Positions 27,201 through 37,910 of a DNA stretch of 64,000 nt are shown here, in pieces (within the stretch, counting starts at the first letter, position 1; each line of letters opens with the position of its first letter). The position numbers were made by a program, and so were the translations under genes. This stretch comes from Piscicola geometra (taxonomy: Eukaryota > Annelida > Clitellata > Hirudinida > Piscicolidae), in the NCBI GenBank assembly GCA_943735955.1, contig OX030963.1, positions 2,106,931 through 2,170,930 on the forward strand. Reading direction: 5' to 3'. The notes beneath the pieces were generated by a model. It saw nothing but the letters and a program-made list of their open reading frames with translations. It was not told the DNA's origin and made no database searches.

Positions 27201-29243
27201 TTTTATACTTTTTTCCGCATCATCATCTTCATCATCTTCATCATCTTCATCCTCTTCATCGTCTTCATTCTCTTCCTCTTCTTCTTCACAGACATTAGAA
27301 CAACATTTCGCATCTTTCTTATCCAATCTTTCATCTTTATCATTACTGTTTTTGAAATCCCTGTTACAACCATTCAAGTTTGTATTAGAGTTCATCAATT
27401 CTCCGTCATCACGTAAACCTCTCCTTTGCTTTTTATCCGACCCATCTTTTTCAGAAATCCTCCTGTAATACTCGTTCACCAACCCTGATTCCATACTCGA
27501 CTGTGATTTCCCATCAGAACCGATCGAGCCACTGCCGCCCACACTCGATGACCTTCCGTTCTGGTTGTTATCTTCGTTCAAGATTGACCCAACAAATGCC
27601 TTGTTCCGCATGCATTTGCTCTGGAATTCATCAAACTTTTTCAAAATTTTCTGGCAAATCTCTTTAGTTAGATCAGTGGTCGATTGGATTTTGTCCACTT
27701 TCAGTCCGTACAAGGTCAAAAGGAAACGAAGGCTTGGGTCGAGAGACGGGTCAGAGAGCAATTCGTCGGTTTTTTCGGGGACTGCGAAAGGTTCATCAAT
27801 GCTTGAAGTCTGACAAAACCTATTTTTTTCAGAATTGTTGGTGTTATTTTTTGCGAAATTGAAAATACAAGACTTCGACTTTTTTTTCTTTATCACATTC
27901 AAATCGTGTTTTTCGTAATTTATTTCGCTTTCTGACTTTGCAGTCACCGCGTTCAGACAGTGGTTGTCCAGAACTGAACCACACTCAGAATAGAAATCAG
28001 AAGAGCAAGTCTCGAACTCGGAGCTGCTCGGGTGACTTTCGGAATTACTTGGTGAATTCATTTTCCAATTCGGGAGAACTTTGTGTAAAGCGACTTTGTC
28101 AGAATCATTTTGATTTTTATATTTCAAATTTAAACGTCTCAGAAACTGGTCAAAGGCCTGGTAACTACTTGATTTTTCGACTGTTCTGGCATCATTCCAA
28201 GTTTTATAGCTCTTTGCATCTTTATCAACCTCTTTTTTGAAATTTCTTCCATCTAAAACTTCAAGTTCTATCATTTGTCTCTCTTTACTTTCAAACTTGC
28301 ATCTCTTCTTTCCTTTATCACCATTTCTCTTTCCAGATCCCTCAATCCCTACCGTAACACTTCCAAACCTCAAACAAACACCATCGTCAGTGACAATTTC
28401 TTCTTCCACTTTTCTCCTTCTCTCACTTGAATCTCCATCCCCATCCATCCAACTCATCTTCTTCCCTCCATCCTCCATCCCACCATTTTCACCAACCAAT
28501 CCAGCATTCACAATCTCAACCAACGGTTTACCAATCCCCTTCAAACCAATAATATTAACTCCAACATTTACACTTTTCCCTCTCAAAACTGGTTGACTTG
28601 ACAAATTTTGTGCGGTTTTTTCAACGCAGTTTTCTTTGTCGTTTTCAGAATTGCAGTTTGTCATCTTGTTGTGCGCTAAGAACTTGAAAGCTTTTGAATT
28701 GTTGTTGTTGTTGTCTTCAGTGTTGTTACTATTGTTGCTGTTGTTTATATTGTTGCTGTTGTTATTATTGTTATTGTTGTTATTATTGTTATTGTTGAAA
28801 TTTTCATTTCCACTTCCAGCCCAGTAGTTGACTTTTAGTGCTTCTCCCTTCTCCTCTTCTTGTTCGCAATTCATTTCATCATTAGTATCCACGTCTTCAT
28901 CATCTTCATCGTTAACTTCCTCATCATCCTCTGTCTCATCATCTTCGTCATCATCATTTTTTTCTTCCTCATCACCATCTTCTTCCGCATTATCATCATC
29001 AACATATTTTTCTTCATCATCATTTTCATCATCGTCATCTTCTTTTTCAGAAGTGTTATCAACATTATTATCTTCTTCATCTTTTTCATTTTCTTCTTCA
29101 TAATCATTCTCATCACATTCGTCATATTCATCATCATAATCATTCTCCTCTTCCTCCTCCTCCTCCCCCTCTTCATCTCCCACGTCGAAATCTCGATTGT
29201 TGTTATTATTGATGCCGTAGTTTGAAAAAGCTGAAATAATCAT
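21234..29243 (-). CDS. Very large acidic/basic low-complexity protein in one 8-kb exon, function unknown
   Basis: One uninterrupted frame of 2669 codons ends in a stop at 21234. The first 130 residues are almost purely Asp/Glu with Asn; a run of Asn follows at about 150. The remainder is Lys/Ser/Glu-rich, with further acidic islands and many basic clusters of nuclear-localisation type. It contains no long hydrophobic segment. No domain is recognised. A few compact, non-repetitive stretches could be conserved, for example DVFADIKKRLELYHSVL and the last hundred residues ending SKRFYIDK. The ATG at 29243 lies inside a good acceptor (GATTATTTCAG, exon from about 29230), so the true start may lie in an upstream exon. 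The absence of stops over 8 kb in AT-rich DNA makes coding certain, even though the role is unknown. Confidence 0.8.
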   Translation of the reverse strand: MIISAFSNYGINNNNNRDFDVGDEEGEEEEEEENDYDDEYDECDENDYEEENEKDEEDNNVDNTSEKEDDDDENDDEEKYVDDDNAEEDGDEEEKNDDDEDDETEDDEEVNDEDDEDVDTNDEMNCEQEEEKGEALKVNYWAGSGNENFNNNNNNNNNNNNNSNNINNSNNSNNTEDNNNNNSKAFKFLAHNKMTNCNSENDKENCVEKTAQNLSSQPVLRGKSVNVGVNIIGLKGIGKPLVEIVNAGLVGENGGMEDGGKKMSWMDGDGDSSERRRKVEEEIVTDDGVCLRFGSVTVGIEGSGKRNGDKGKKRCKFESKERQMIELEVLDGRNFKKEVDKDAKSYKTWNDARTVEKSSSYQAFDQFLRRLNLKYKNQNDSDKVALHKVLPNWKMNSPSNSESHPSSSEFETCSSDFYSECGSVLDNHCLNAVTAKSESEINYEKHDLNVIKKKKSKSCIFNFAKNNTNNSEKNRFCQTSSIDEPFAVPEKTDELLSDPSLDPSLRFLLTLYGLKVDKIQSTTDLTKEICQKILKKFDEFQSKCMRNKAFVGSILNEDNNQNGRSSSVGGSGSIGSDGKSQSSMESGLVNEYYRRISEKDGSDKKQRRGLRDDGELMNSNTNLNGCNRDFKNSNDKDERLDKKDAKCCSNVCEEEEEENEDDEEDEDDEDDEDDDAEKSIKHFFQCEPVASNESRLRGFKEESLCLRTSPVGFYRKSKSKSTPNCPGTQNLEDWVVKRVDVMEEEQVENEISNSNNRSKDFGDTSHRNFCSLTSKAAREEHCGYEGDTEKNGTNCILRENLGDETFYLRSELNRRELGGRGESWCGDDYLDNGYRDKSSSDDEVGLLLGKSAFYPKEEFWRVFNQCLETRREKTGEEMRKNNLRCVDSLGKKNFELKQIQNSKNNHNKCNYASVPDEKNSRRILHVYNPHGKSKKKFSKKTRDRSLLKGRSDVNDTIFQADLPDDVGSVLYRNYASFKKTNEKVFTTARSSVFEDVFPNISQEKDLLANISQATTEATTKSTILPLSYFETQNEEFARNSKAKHLMSGETSVWTDVTFSSQKDNKDNFVVGDEMANALTDNNLEGVEDITKDEKTTAKKFNLRRKYNIKNLQKSKLKNRRINLPKSRAISESKKALKVQNLSKRLKSLLKRPEHPDFISLIQSFNQDFGNFSKMKILMKDLAMKKKRMNSLAKRETRNRSLCSPLSQNAESPARKTPDHKTRTARKTSGKVHSKVGRFSFKKKYTRIRLKGNPRRLGRPVGLFFKKAVYRKQGSDRKAVRLVGLHTDDERVIDKLAESLIEKFHNERLGESEVADENCDKKLHKVSLRPKYPASRLTSRFLFKGKRKINSHPECYSKSLEALRNNLYDKISEFFAKKNEDSKVEDCDGDGGVEGEEDLMKDQKMGESVVACTGGVEDFHSRNLEKSMDEEKGVDGEVVSEENGIDERLEDNNKDCKVQNESKIKIVLKDQIDNFQNRYLETTEEVPSKCESKEMSNEVLTLLQDLSTELYNQNEEDPLFSACSNGTILQILKIKRKEADDKLDVASVLQILREKSEKMTPRNESRVESLALITFNWLLGYFKNQINELQEGKLDEDIKTTEDGQKIKRKNSFPVFDKSKLRIFFKHNSMAKQTFLSIPKGGLEKKTDNSLIYLDQIKGKKSLTKKPKNKKSKKSYKDLFQKINQKVQYIGSVEVKGFFKSLSLNLKQLDKPKECFCEDTCSESGWETPSELRKLRDEGQDGGQGGTKKSEKIDFIDSLQNKKILGRINSRFKGGDALRIRLLLTQSGDLLANDKGGENKYSPEKLVRSCSLGSKEKMEKVIKAVSFNRNSFHTLDFKKGKSLEIRPVSYESRNDTTKVCSKKFERNASVPKAAKKPSVVEGSSKVDEGINDVFADIKKRLELYHSVLQSKPVGLGSFERRQTSKNLKPGIGIQLLKRQENVDKVLPEESFAGKMKEIRNLDFNLLKDIFNKYNIAKNENKICTLQSEIKSKKTLIKYPRCKIKKMQKGPSLSCMDKRHLSTKQRKFTKDAPQVNRGSSVSEVSKYVQTEAPSRTLFERTTTIKKSTPCQCDNTQFKPSCLPERWERFGGPSERQAVPKTASQVGEEKKKEKPPAKVFVRKNEVNGGGKNVKKMEVAKMKFKSSFILNKFLECHREVELFRERKERLLKVDLKELEEVKTMEKEINSKQIPHGLKEMSEASVGVEEIGSKGDTVSVSYHTVMEPKEFIEKQINGKNKILNKKIESSKLKNNSNKNTSRKCYHEIQNGKLEKTSNVVKEKENIESDSSERNEYLSSESLTELFVYKKPMFQRDKKRDIVTSTEEENSKIDSSKKEGQRKLENVKKSSSAVSGNCAEVQKVKVEKERRVRSQSVAISKKCRLIRNESDIISSEIFDSGSVSREEKTAEKKESEMNETASMTRLPGNEEETESMKFLKKALDRKPPKPNVNSHKKKKPVSKEERRHSSTPLQPPQQLPPQLPQPPASDKVDSHQNSVSGNLTTSSNSTASNYATIVRDCKEQRFQRPRKKSSLLLNATQNAGDERTSDFQRIPLTNTDKSSTSYNGSKTLTNLKLHQSVSNSRPSDASSFAKTPLSQSNSKQPQTTIFSFPSHQSTHKFFTSSQFPSQNADLSHAINATSRFYKATGNKRNLADLENWEPLISITSKRFYIDK

Positions 29244-29450
29244 TTATATCTCATTTAATTTAATTCAAAAATTGATTTTTCAAATTTAGATGACTAATTA
29301 GGGTAAATAGATTTTCAGTTCAGGATTGAATAATATAAATAGGAAAATATTTGAAAAAAAAAAGATCGTATAAATCTTCAACACTTCATTTTTCTCTTTT
29401 TCCACGGATTCGTCTCCTATCCCAACACGTCATCTCATAATTAATTATCC

Positions 29451-29786
29451 ACCATTCTATCCAACCATTCTTATCCAACCATTCTTATCCAACCATTCTT
29501 ATCCAACCATTCTTATCCAACCATTCTTATCCAACCATTCTATCCAACCATTCTATCCAACCATTCTATCCAACCATTCTATCCAACCATTCTATCTAAC
29601 CATTCTATCCAACCATTCTATCCAACCATTCTATCTAACCATTCTTATCCAACCATTCTTATCTAACCATTCTATCCAACCATTCTTATCCAACCATTCT
29701 TATCCAACCATTCTATCCAACCATTCTATCCAACCATTCTATCCAACCATTCTATCCAACCATTCTATCCAACCATTCTATCCAGT
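29451..29786. repeat. 13/14-bp minisatellite CCATTCTATCCAA / CCATTCTTATCCAA
   Basis: About twenty-five copies, with the 13- and 14-bp forms in blocks, upstream of the large acidic gene. Pyrimidine-rich CCCATCCCA-type sequence continues to about 30090. Confidence 0.9.
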
Positions 29787-30095
29787 TTTATTCCCTCTCC
29801 TAATTCAAACACCCACTAGTTACTTCCCCGTCTCACACTTATCCCATCCCTTCCTATCCCTCCTCCCATCTCTTTTCATTCCTACTCTTCCGTGCCATCC
29901 CCACTTCCCTATCCCCCACCCTATCCACTCTACACTTATACCCCATCTCTACTTCCCTATCCCCCACCCTATCCACTCTCCACTTCTACCCCATTCCCAC
30001 TTCCCTATCTCCCAAATCCCCCACCCCACTCCCATTCCCACTTCCCATCCCTACATCCCACCCCATCCCACCCCAACCCATCCCATCCCATCCCC

Positions 30096-30194
30096 ATGCC
30101 AACCATTTTCTCGTATCAATCTCATAATCCTTCTTCCCCTCGAGAGTCCGAGACAGAGGAAAGCCTGGAAGATGACGACATGCAAGTTGAGGAG
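30096..30194 (+). CDS. Orphan first-exon candidate, acidic peptide
   Basis: An ATG opens a 33-codon frame ([18 protein letters not shown], then [15 protein letters not shown]) that ends on GAG immediately before a consensus donor, GTAAGC. The translated stretch is non-repetitive, unlike its surroundings. It ends in phase 0 and does not join in frame to the PCGF exon at 31920, so it may belong to a missed gene or to an alternative 5' exon. Confidence 0.35.
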
Positions 30195-30285
30195 GTAAGC
30201 CGCCGTGAAGCAGGCTGGTGTCTTGCCTGGATGGGATGGGATGGGATGGGATGGATGCATGGGATGGATGCATGGGATGGATGCA

Positions 30286-30610
30286 TGGGATGGATGGATG
30301 GATGGATGGATGGATGGGTGGGTGGATGGATGGATGGATGGATGGGTGGATGGATGGATGGATGGATGGATGAATGGATGGATGGATGGATGGATGGATG
30401 GATGGATGGATGGATGGATGGATGGATGGATGGATGGATGGATGGATGGATGGATGGATGGATGGATGGATGGATGGATGGATGGATGGATGGATGGATG
30501 GATGGATGGATGGATGGATGGATGGATGGATGGATGGATGGATGGATGGATGGATAGATAGATGGATAGATGGGAAGGTAGATGGGTGGGTGGGTGGATG
30601 GATGGGATGG
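30286..30610. repeat. (GGAT)n microsatellite, about 75 units
   Basis: A nearly pure GGAT/GATG tetramer array of about 300 bp with GGGT variants. Its WMDG-type translations are not genes. Confidence 0.95.
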
Positions 30611-30719
30611 TGGGTGAGTGAGTGGGTGGGTGGTGGTGTGAAAGAAGATGGAAAATGGTGAAGAGAGGGTCGTGAATTTGTGGTGAAAAACGGTATATAA
30701 ATATTGATTGATTGTTTGA

Positions 30720-31915
30720 TAAAGAAGTTTTTTAGATGAAATGAATGAAAAGAAGGAATGGATTTGCGTGTAAACCGTTTTCTTTATGCATATTCCAGTC
30801 GTGCATGTTCTGAAGAATTAACATTTTGAATTTGTAATTACTTCTGAACTTGGGATGTTTTAGAATGGAGGCTGCATTTATTAGTCTATTAGGGTTTGGT
30901 GTTAAAGTTTTAAAGTGACATTTTAAATTACTGATGGTAAAAACCTACTAGTAACTAGAGGTAAATATATTGTTGTTATCACGTTTGTGTGAGTTGCGTC
31001 ATGTGCAGAAATAGTAAGATCTTTTATTGGAATAAAATGCGCTAAATGAACAGAAATTTTTGGTAGTCTTTGATAATTTAGAAATTTCCTAGTTCTTCTC
31101 TCGTGAAGGTTTTCCTTAATTTTCTAGGTTTGAGGGCTTATTATTACTTATAATTGTTTATGATATTCTTTTTCTCGCTACGATAAATTTTAAAAAATAA
31201 TATCGGTATTATGGCTTTAATATCTAAAGTTTAGATTAAGGTGTTAATCAATTATTAAGAAATCAGAAGTATCTTTAATCATTAAAGTTTAATGGATTAA
31301 TAACCCTATATTCAATAATATTTGTTAAAATTTCTAAATTATTTTAAGTTTTGATTTATTAGTTCGAATATTTAATTAAAATCGATTTACAATAAAATAC
31401 AAAGACAAATATTATTAACATGGCGTAAACTCGGACGAGCTTCAAGAATTAGCAAATAAAACTGCATAATTATAACTCTTATGATCATAAAGTGAATCAT
31501 AGGCCGTTCTTGTCATTTATTAAGACTTAATTCTCCTCAAGAAGTAAAAAAATAGTTCAATCGCTAGAGGAGCTTTCCATTGTAAACTTTCATAACCTCT
31601 CGTGTTCTTTTTCTATAGTGTAAATTTGATTAAGGAAGGTAAGTTTTCCACAAGACATTCACTCTCAAATTAGAATCAAAATTCTTTATCCAGAAGTTTC
31701 TTGTTTCAAAAAAGATTTTCGAAATTTTTCTTCAATACTTTAATCATTAAGTTTTAATGTGTCTTCCAAATCTGTCATACGCTTAATTATTAAGCCTTAA
31801 TACTAAAAAAACCAGTAATTATCGAACTTTCCTAAGCTCGTAGCAAATCAAGCTTTAAAATCTACCGACCGAATCGAAATTCAAAAACCAACCAACGAAC
31901 GAAAATCCTCACGTT
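30720..31915. other. No gene seen; probable PCGF promoter region
   Basis: AT-rich unique sequence without repeats or coding exons. It lies directly upstream of the PCGF start and should hold its promoter, but no clear core element is recognised. Confidence 0.4.
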
Positions 31916-31919
31916 GGTT

Positions 31920-34900
31920 ATGCTCCCGTACACTTACAGAAGGAATTTCCGGCGAAAAAGACTGCAAATCTTGAAACCAATTCTGAACGAACGTCTTTCT
32001 CAAGATATGGCAGACGAGGATGAAGTTTCAAACGATCAAGCGCCCTCAGAGGTGGAACAGGAGGTGAAGCAGCTGCCTATCTCCAAGAAGAATGCTAGGA
32101 AAGAAGGCGTCTACAAGTGGAGAAGGAAGAGCAGCAAGTACAAGGAGTTGACGCAGAGTTTGAAGATCGAAATGGCGAAGGTTCGAATTGTTTTGAAATT
32201 AATTTTATGAAATTAAAACTTAAAATCGTTTTTTTAAATATATTTCGTTAATTTTTTTATAAGAATATGTCAGAAAAGGTTTGAAAATCATTATGGGTAA
32301 TCCAAAATATACTAAACTCACTTCAGTTCAATTTTAGGCCAATCTTGTTTAACAAGTTGTTAATATTAATAGATATTCTACCATAATATAAATTAATACC
32401 TTCAAATCATAATCACTCACACTCAAATCATCAAAGTGCACTTTCATCCACCATAAACAAACCATCAAAGCTCACAAAACCAAATCCCCAAACTTCAAGG
32501 CAACACCAAAACCAACCAAATTCAATCCACCTTTACATCTACAAAATCTAACCACCATTAATTCATTCTTAACAATTTCCAAATCCCAAAAAACACTTAA
32601 TCAAACTCCAACCTCCACTGAAACTCCCCCCCAATAACCACCAGTCTGACCACCACAACCAAACCACTACTCATCCACCCCAACCACCAATTTGAAACAT
32701 CTCCCAACTACCACCCAGCCACCAAACAACTCCTCAAGCACACGAACCACTCTTCCCAGACGGAGAACAAGATGAAGGTGGTGAAGGCCGAGACCGAAAC
32801 GATGGAACAACTCCTTAAGATCACCATTCCCAAGAACACCCTTTCTCGTTACTTCATTTGTGACATATGCAACGGCTACCTCTACCACGCAACCACCATC
32901 ACCACTTGCCTTCACGTCTGTAAGTTTGGGTGCTGTATGGAGGGGGGGAGGGGCATGTGTGGAGGAAGGGCTGTAGCTTAGAAGAAAATAATTAACTAAC
33001 ATGAGTTAATGATTAATAATTATAATTAATGTTTAATAATATGTAATAGTCATTAATAATAAATATTAATACTTATATTAATTAAAGGTTAATCCTATAA
33101 ATTATCATTGAAATGTTTTTAAAGTGGTTATTTTTCTTATACACGCATCTTTCTGAGCAATCTCTCTTTCAACCATCCAATTAGTGATCTATTTCACTGC
33201 ATGTCTATCTTAAAGATGTTTAAAGTGTCCATCAAAGTAGCCTACCCCATATGTAAATTGCACTCACATAGTCACCACTACCACTCCTTTACAACACCAC
33301 TACAATTACACCATTACCCACTACTATCACTATCATCATCACCCACCACCATCATCACCATTGTCACCCACCACCACTACCATCATCACCCACAACCAGC
33401 ATCATCTCCACCACTACAACCATCACCCACCACTACCATCATCATCACCCCCCCCCCCCCGAAGTCTGCAAGGGCTGCATTGTAAGGCACCTCTCCTGCT
33501 ACCTCACCTGCCCCCGTTGTCTCCTCCTCGTCCACCCCTCCGACCCCACCTCCCAACTCAAGTATCATCATCATCATCATTATTATTGCCATCATTATCA
33601 TTATCGCCATCATCATCATTATCACCATCATCATTGTTATTGCCATCATCATAATTGTTGATATCATCATAACCATTATATTACTCATAATTATGATTAT
33701 ACTCTTGATGATGATTTTTGTGATTATATTACTTTTGATGATTATGATGATGATATTTATAATAATTATGATGATATTTGTGATGATGATGATGATGATG
33801 ATTGCAGGACAGACTCCATGATTCAAGACCTGATGTATAAGATTTTTCCAGAAGTTGAAAAAGGTTTTGGGAAGGGTGGAATGGGGAGGAAGAAGGGATG
33901 CAAACCTATTTCTCAAAAAGATATATATATATATATAGTTAAGTTGTTTTGGAGCTTAATTTTATTCAAAAAAAATTTTTTTTTATATTGTCAGAGGAAA
34001 TGAGAAGAGAAAAAGAATTTTACGACAAACTTAAAGCTACTAGTAAGTAATAGTAATATTCTTTTCTCTCTATCCACTCCACCTATTCATCCTTCCATCT
34101 ATCCATCGCTCCATCTATCCATCTATTCATCCCTCCATCTGTCCATCGCTCCATCTATTCATCCTTCCATCCCTCCATCTATTCATCCCTCCATCTGTCC
34201 ATCCCTCCATCTATTCATCAAATTCTTCCTTCCATCCCTGAAGACAAAAAGGACGAAGTGAAAGTGGAAGTGGAAGGAGTGAAAGAAGGATGGATGAGTG
34301 CAGTGGATGAAGTGAAAAAAGAGAATGAGATGGAGTGGGCGGGGTATCTGGACAATATGAAAAACAATATCAAAAATAATAAAAACTTTCAAAATAACAA
34401 CAAAAACAACAACATCTCAACACCTAAAAATAGTCTCAATCATGTGGTTGTGGGTAGTAGCAGAACAAGTTATATTCAAAACTACAAAAACAACACCAAA
34501 CAACAACAACATCAACAACCAAACAAGAATAAATCTTCACATTCCAACCCAGCTTTCAACTACAACAACACACCACCTGCTCACAACAACAACAACAACA
34601 GTTACAATAGTGGCAACAAAAACATCAACAACTACAGCCTAAATAATGCTAGCAACAACAGTTTCAACACTTCATTTAATAACAGCTTAACTAACAACAA
34701 CAGCAACAACAAACAAAATATAACGTTTACTTCAAACAGCAAATACATTAGCTTCAACACTAGCAACAACAACAGTAACTCCTCCTTCAATAACAACAAC
34801 AGCTACAACAATAACTCTTCCTTTAACAGCAACAACAACAGCTACAACAACAACAACAACAGCTACAACAATTACAACAACAACTCGAGCTTCGACAACG

Positions 34901-37009
34901 ACAGCATCGACAGCAACAACAACAACATCACCTACTTCTACAACAACTACTGCAACAATCAAGGCTCTCCCGATGACGTCAGTGGATTCGCTGCAGTCAC
35001 TCTATCCTGCAGATGGTTGTTTTTGTGGTTGTTGTATGTTTTTTGTGTTGGTTTTTTTTTGTTTTGGTTGTTGCTGTTTCTTTTGTGGTTGTTGTTGTTG
35101 CTATGTAATTTTTGTATATTCAGATTTTTCCACTTCTCTGTTATAATTATTTTTCATAAAAATGATTTTTAATTTTTAACGACATTCATCCACCTTGCAT
35201 CACCCACCATCGCAGCTCTTCTCCAGACATCCCCTTGAGCAACAAGCTAGTCGAGGTAAACCCCACTGTCATTTTCATCGACGTCATCATCATAATCGTT
35301 ACCGACATCATATTCATCTTCATCATCATCATCTTCATCGACATCGTCATCATCATCTTTTTTATCGTAATCATCATTTTATAAAAAATTTTCAAATTCA
35401 CTTTTAAATACCCTTTTATTTTTCTATATTTTTCTGTTCTCTCACTCATCCCTCTTCTCCATTTTCCATCTCTTTCGACCTTTTTCCCCCACCTTAACTT
35501 CTTCTTTTCTCTACTCCTCCACTCTCTCCATCTTACCCCATCTCCATCTCCACCGTCCACACTCTTTCCCCACCCTCCATCCCCCACTTTCCACCCTCCA
35601 TCCCCCACTTTCCACCCTCCATCCCCCTCCACCTACCCACCCCCTCCCCAGGACCTCTCCACCACCTACGTCAAGCTACCACGTGACGCCACTGTTCAGG
35701 AACTGCGAGACTTCGTCGCCTTCAAGCTTAACCTTGCCAAGAAGACCCATGTGATGATGATGATGATGACGATGGTGGTGGTTGTGATAATGATGATGAC
35801 GATGGTGGTGGTTGTGATGATGATGATGATGACGATGATGGTGGTTGTGATGATGATGATGACGATGGTGGTGGCTGTGATGATGATGTTGATGATGAGG
35901 ATGATGGCGAAGATGATAATAATAGTGATAGTTTTAAATAACCAATTTATCATTTCTTCCCTAAACCTACCATCGCTTCACCATAATCATTATCATCACT
36001 ATAATCATTATCATAACCATCATCATCATCACCATTATCATAACCATCATTATCATCACAATTATCATCATCATCACCATTATCATCATCATCATCATCA
36101 CGCAGGTGAGTATAATGGTGGGAGAGTACTTGTTTGGCGATGACGTGATGGTGGACATGATCATCAGGTTATTGGCGCCCTCCGTGGTGGAGGTGGGTGG
36201 AGGTGGTGGTGGTGGAGGGTGGTGGAGGAGGTGGTGGAGATGGGTGGGTGGTGAAGTGAGTGGTGGAGATGGGTGGGGGTGGAGGTGGAGGTGGTGGGTG
36301 GGGGTGGTGGTGGTGATGGAGGTGGGTGGTGGTGGGTGGTGGAGGGTGGTGGAGATGGGTGGGGGTGGTGGGTGGTGGAGGTGGGTGGGTTGTGGAGTTG
36401 GTGGTGGTGGAGTGGGGGTGGTGGTGGTGGAGGTGGGTGGGGGTGGTGGTGGTGGAGGTGGGTGGTGGTGGTGGTGGGGGTGGTGGAGGTGGAGTGGTGG
36501 TGGAGGTGGGTGGTGGTGTAGGTGGACGTGGTTGAGTTTGGTGGTGGAGGTGGAGGAGGTGGGTCGTGAAGGTGGTGGTTGAGGTGGTGGTGGAGGTGAG
36601 GGTGTGATGGGTGGGTAGTAATGATGGATTTTTGATATTGGGATGCAATAGGTGTAGTGATGGGGTGTTATTGGGGGGGAATTGGAATGTATTGTTGAGA
36701 TGGCGATAGTGCTAGGGTTGGAATGGGTGATGAGTGCATCTGTTGGATGTTGGACTGGGTGGATGGAGGTTGGTTTGGTTGGCTTGCAGTGGTGTTGAAT
36801 GGGTGTGTAGTGGTGGCTGGTTTTGGAGAGGATTGTTTCCCCAATGAAAATTAATTCTTTTATCCCAATATAATCCCAATTAAAATATCATTACTATCAC
36901 CATTCTCGCCACCCCATCCTCATCATCATCCCCACCATCCTTGCAGGATAAATGGGCTCTTTTGAATATCACTTATGCCCTCACAACCTCTAGTGAGGTC
37001 CCTTATTAA
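31920..37009 (+). CDS. Pcgf: Polycomb group RING finger (PCGF) protein
   Basis: Ten exons chain without a phase conflict: 31920-32180, 32760-32919, 33465-33561, 33808-33863, 33995-34042, 34244-35015, 35216-35255, 35652-35750, 36106-36192 and 36947-37009; 560 aa. ATGs at 31920 and 32007 are both possible. The RING reads CDIC (121, 124), TTCLHVFCKGC (C137, H139, C142, C145) and CPRC (156, 159), with the PCGF signature GYLxxATTITxCLHxFC. The following helix ([20 protein letters not shown]) matches the PCGF post-RING region. A 250-residue Asn-rich insertion comes next. The C-terminal RAWUL domain is split over exons 7-10 ([44 protein letters not shown]). PCGF proteins pair with RING1 in PRC1, which ubiquitylates histone H2A. 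The donor at 35015 (GTTGTT) and the last exon are the weakest calls. The paralogue (1, 3, 5 or 6) is not assigned. Confidence 0.85.
36193..36610. repeat. GGTGGTGGAGGTGG-type G-rich repeat in PCGF intron 9
   Basis: Irregular GGTGG/GGAGGTGGGTGG array of about 400 bp starting directly at the donor of exon 9. On the transcript strand it is dense in G-runs. Confidence 0.85.
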
Positions 37010-37025
37010 ATCATAACACACAAGC

Positions 37026-37032
<7 letters not shown>

Positions 37033-37108
<76 letters not shown>
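37033..37108. repeat. (CA)n dinucleotide repeat
   Basis: About 38 uninterrupted CA units, beginning 24 bp after the PCGF stop codon and so probably in its 3' UTR. Confidence 0.95.
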
Positions 37109-37110
<2 letters not shown>

Positions 37111-37201
37111 TTTAATATTTATGAACAAATTATTAGATTTAATCCTATAATAATAATAATGAAATGTATGTATATACTCATTTACGTATTTTTACCTTAG
37201 T

Positions 37202-37207
37202 AATAAA
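37202..37207 (+). terminator. Possible PCGF polyadenylation signal
   Basis: AATAAA on the plus strand, 193 bp after the proposed stop codon. Confidence 0.35.
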
Positions 37208-37910
37208 AAATCTAAATTATAGAATATATTATTTGTGATTTTTCTTTTTTTAAATAAACGAAATTTTGGTTTAATAAAAACGCTCTGTCGTGCTTAAAAA
37301 TTTAGAGAAAAAAATTATAAATAGTTGTATTTATTCAATTAACATTTTTTTCGCATAGAATATAAAATCATAAAAATATAAAAATCTAAATATTTGTTTT
37401 CCTTGATGGAGTGACGGATAGGCCCCAATGGTAGGTGGAGTTGGTTTGATGCAAAGAGGGTAGTGGTAGAAGATATACTGATGATAACGATGATGATTTT
37501 GAGGTAATAAATTTATTTAATATTTATGGATGCAGATTTACATGGAGATTCGAGTAGCAGAAATCCTTCATGATTTGATTTATACATGAGCCAATTAAGC
37601 CCTTTGATCTGGTGAATTCTTGAATCACCTGAAAATTTTATATAATTAAATTTTTAATAAGCAATTAATTAAAACTATTAGCAATTTCAAGTATAAATTA
37701 AAGTCAATTTTTGATATTTTAAAATATTTAATATAACTGTAAATAATAGTTTTGTAATTATCATAAACGGAACAAAAACTAGTGAGAGATTTTTAGATGG
37801 TCGCTCTGTACTCTCCATTGCATACACAATCAGAAAACAAAATGACAATACAAAAAACAAAATGACAAAAATATTAGAAAAAAAAATAAAATCGGCGGAT
37901 TGAAAAAAAC

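Noticed and set aside
29892..30661. Plus-strand open frames encoding WMDG repeats
   Set aside because: They are translations of the GGAT tetramer array in three frames. Only the 30096-30194 segment has non-repeat coding character and a donor.
36106..36582. Gly/Val/Trp-rich frame continuing from the PCGF exon 9
   Set aside because: Coding character stops at the donor at 36192; the rest is the G-rich intron repeat.
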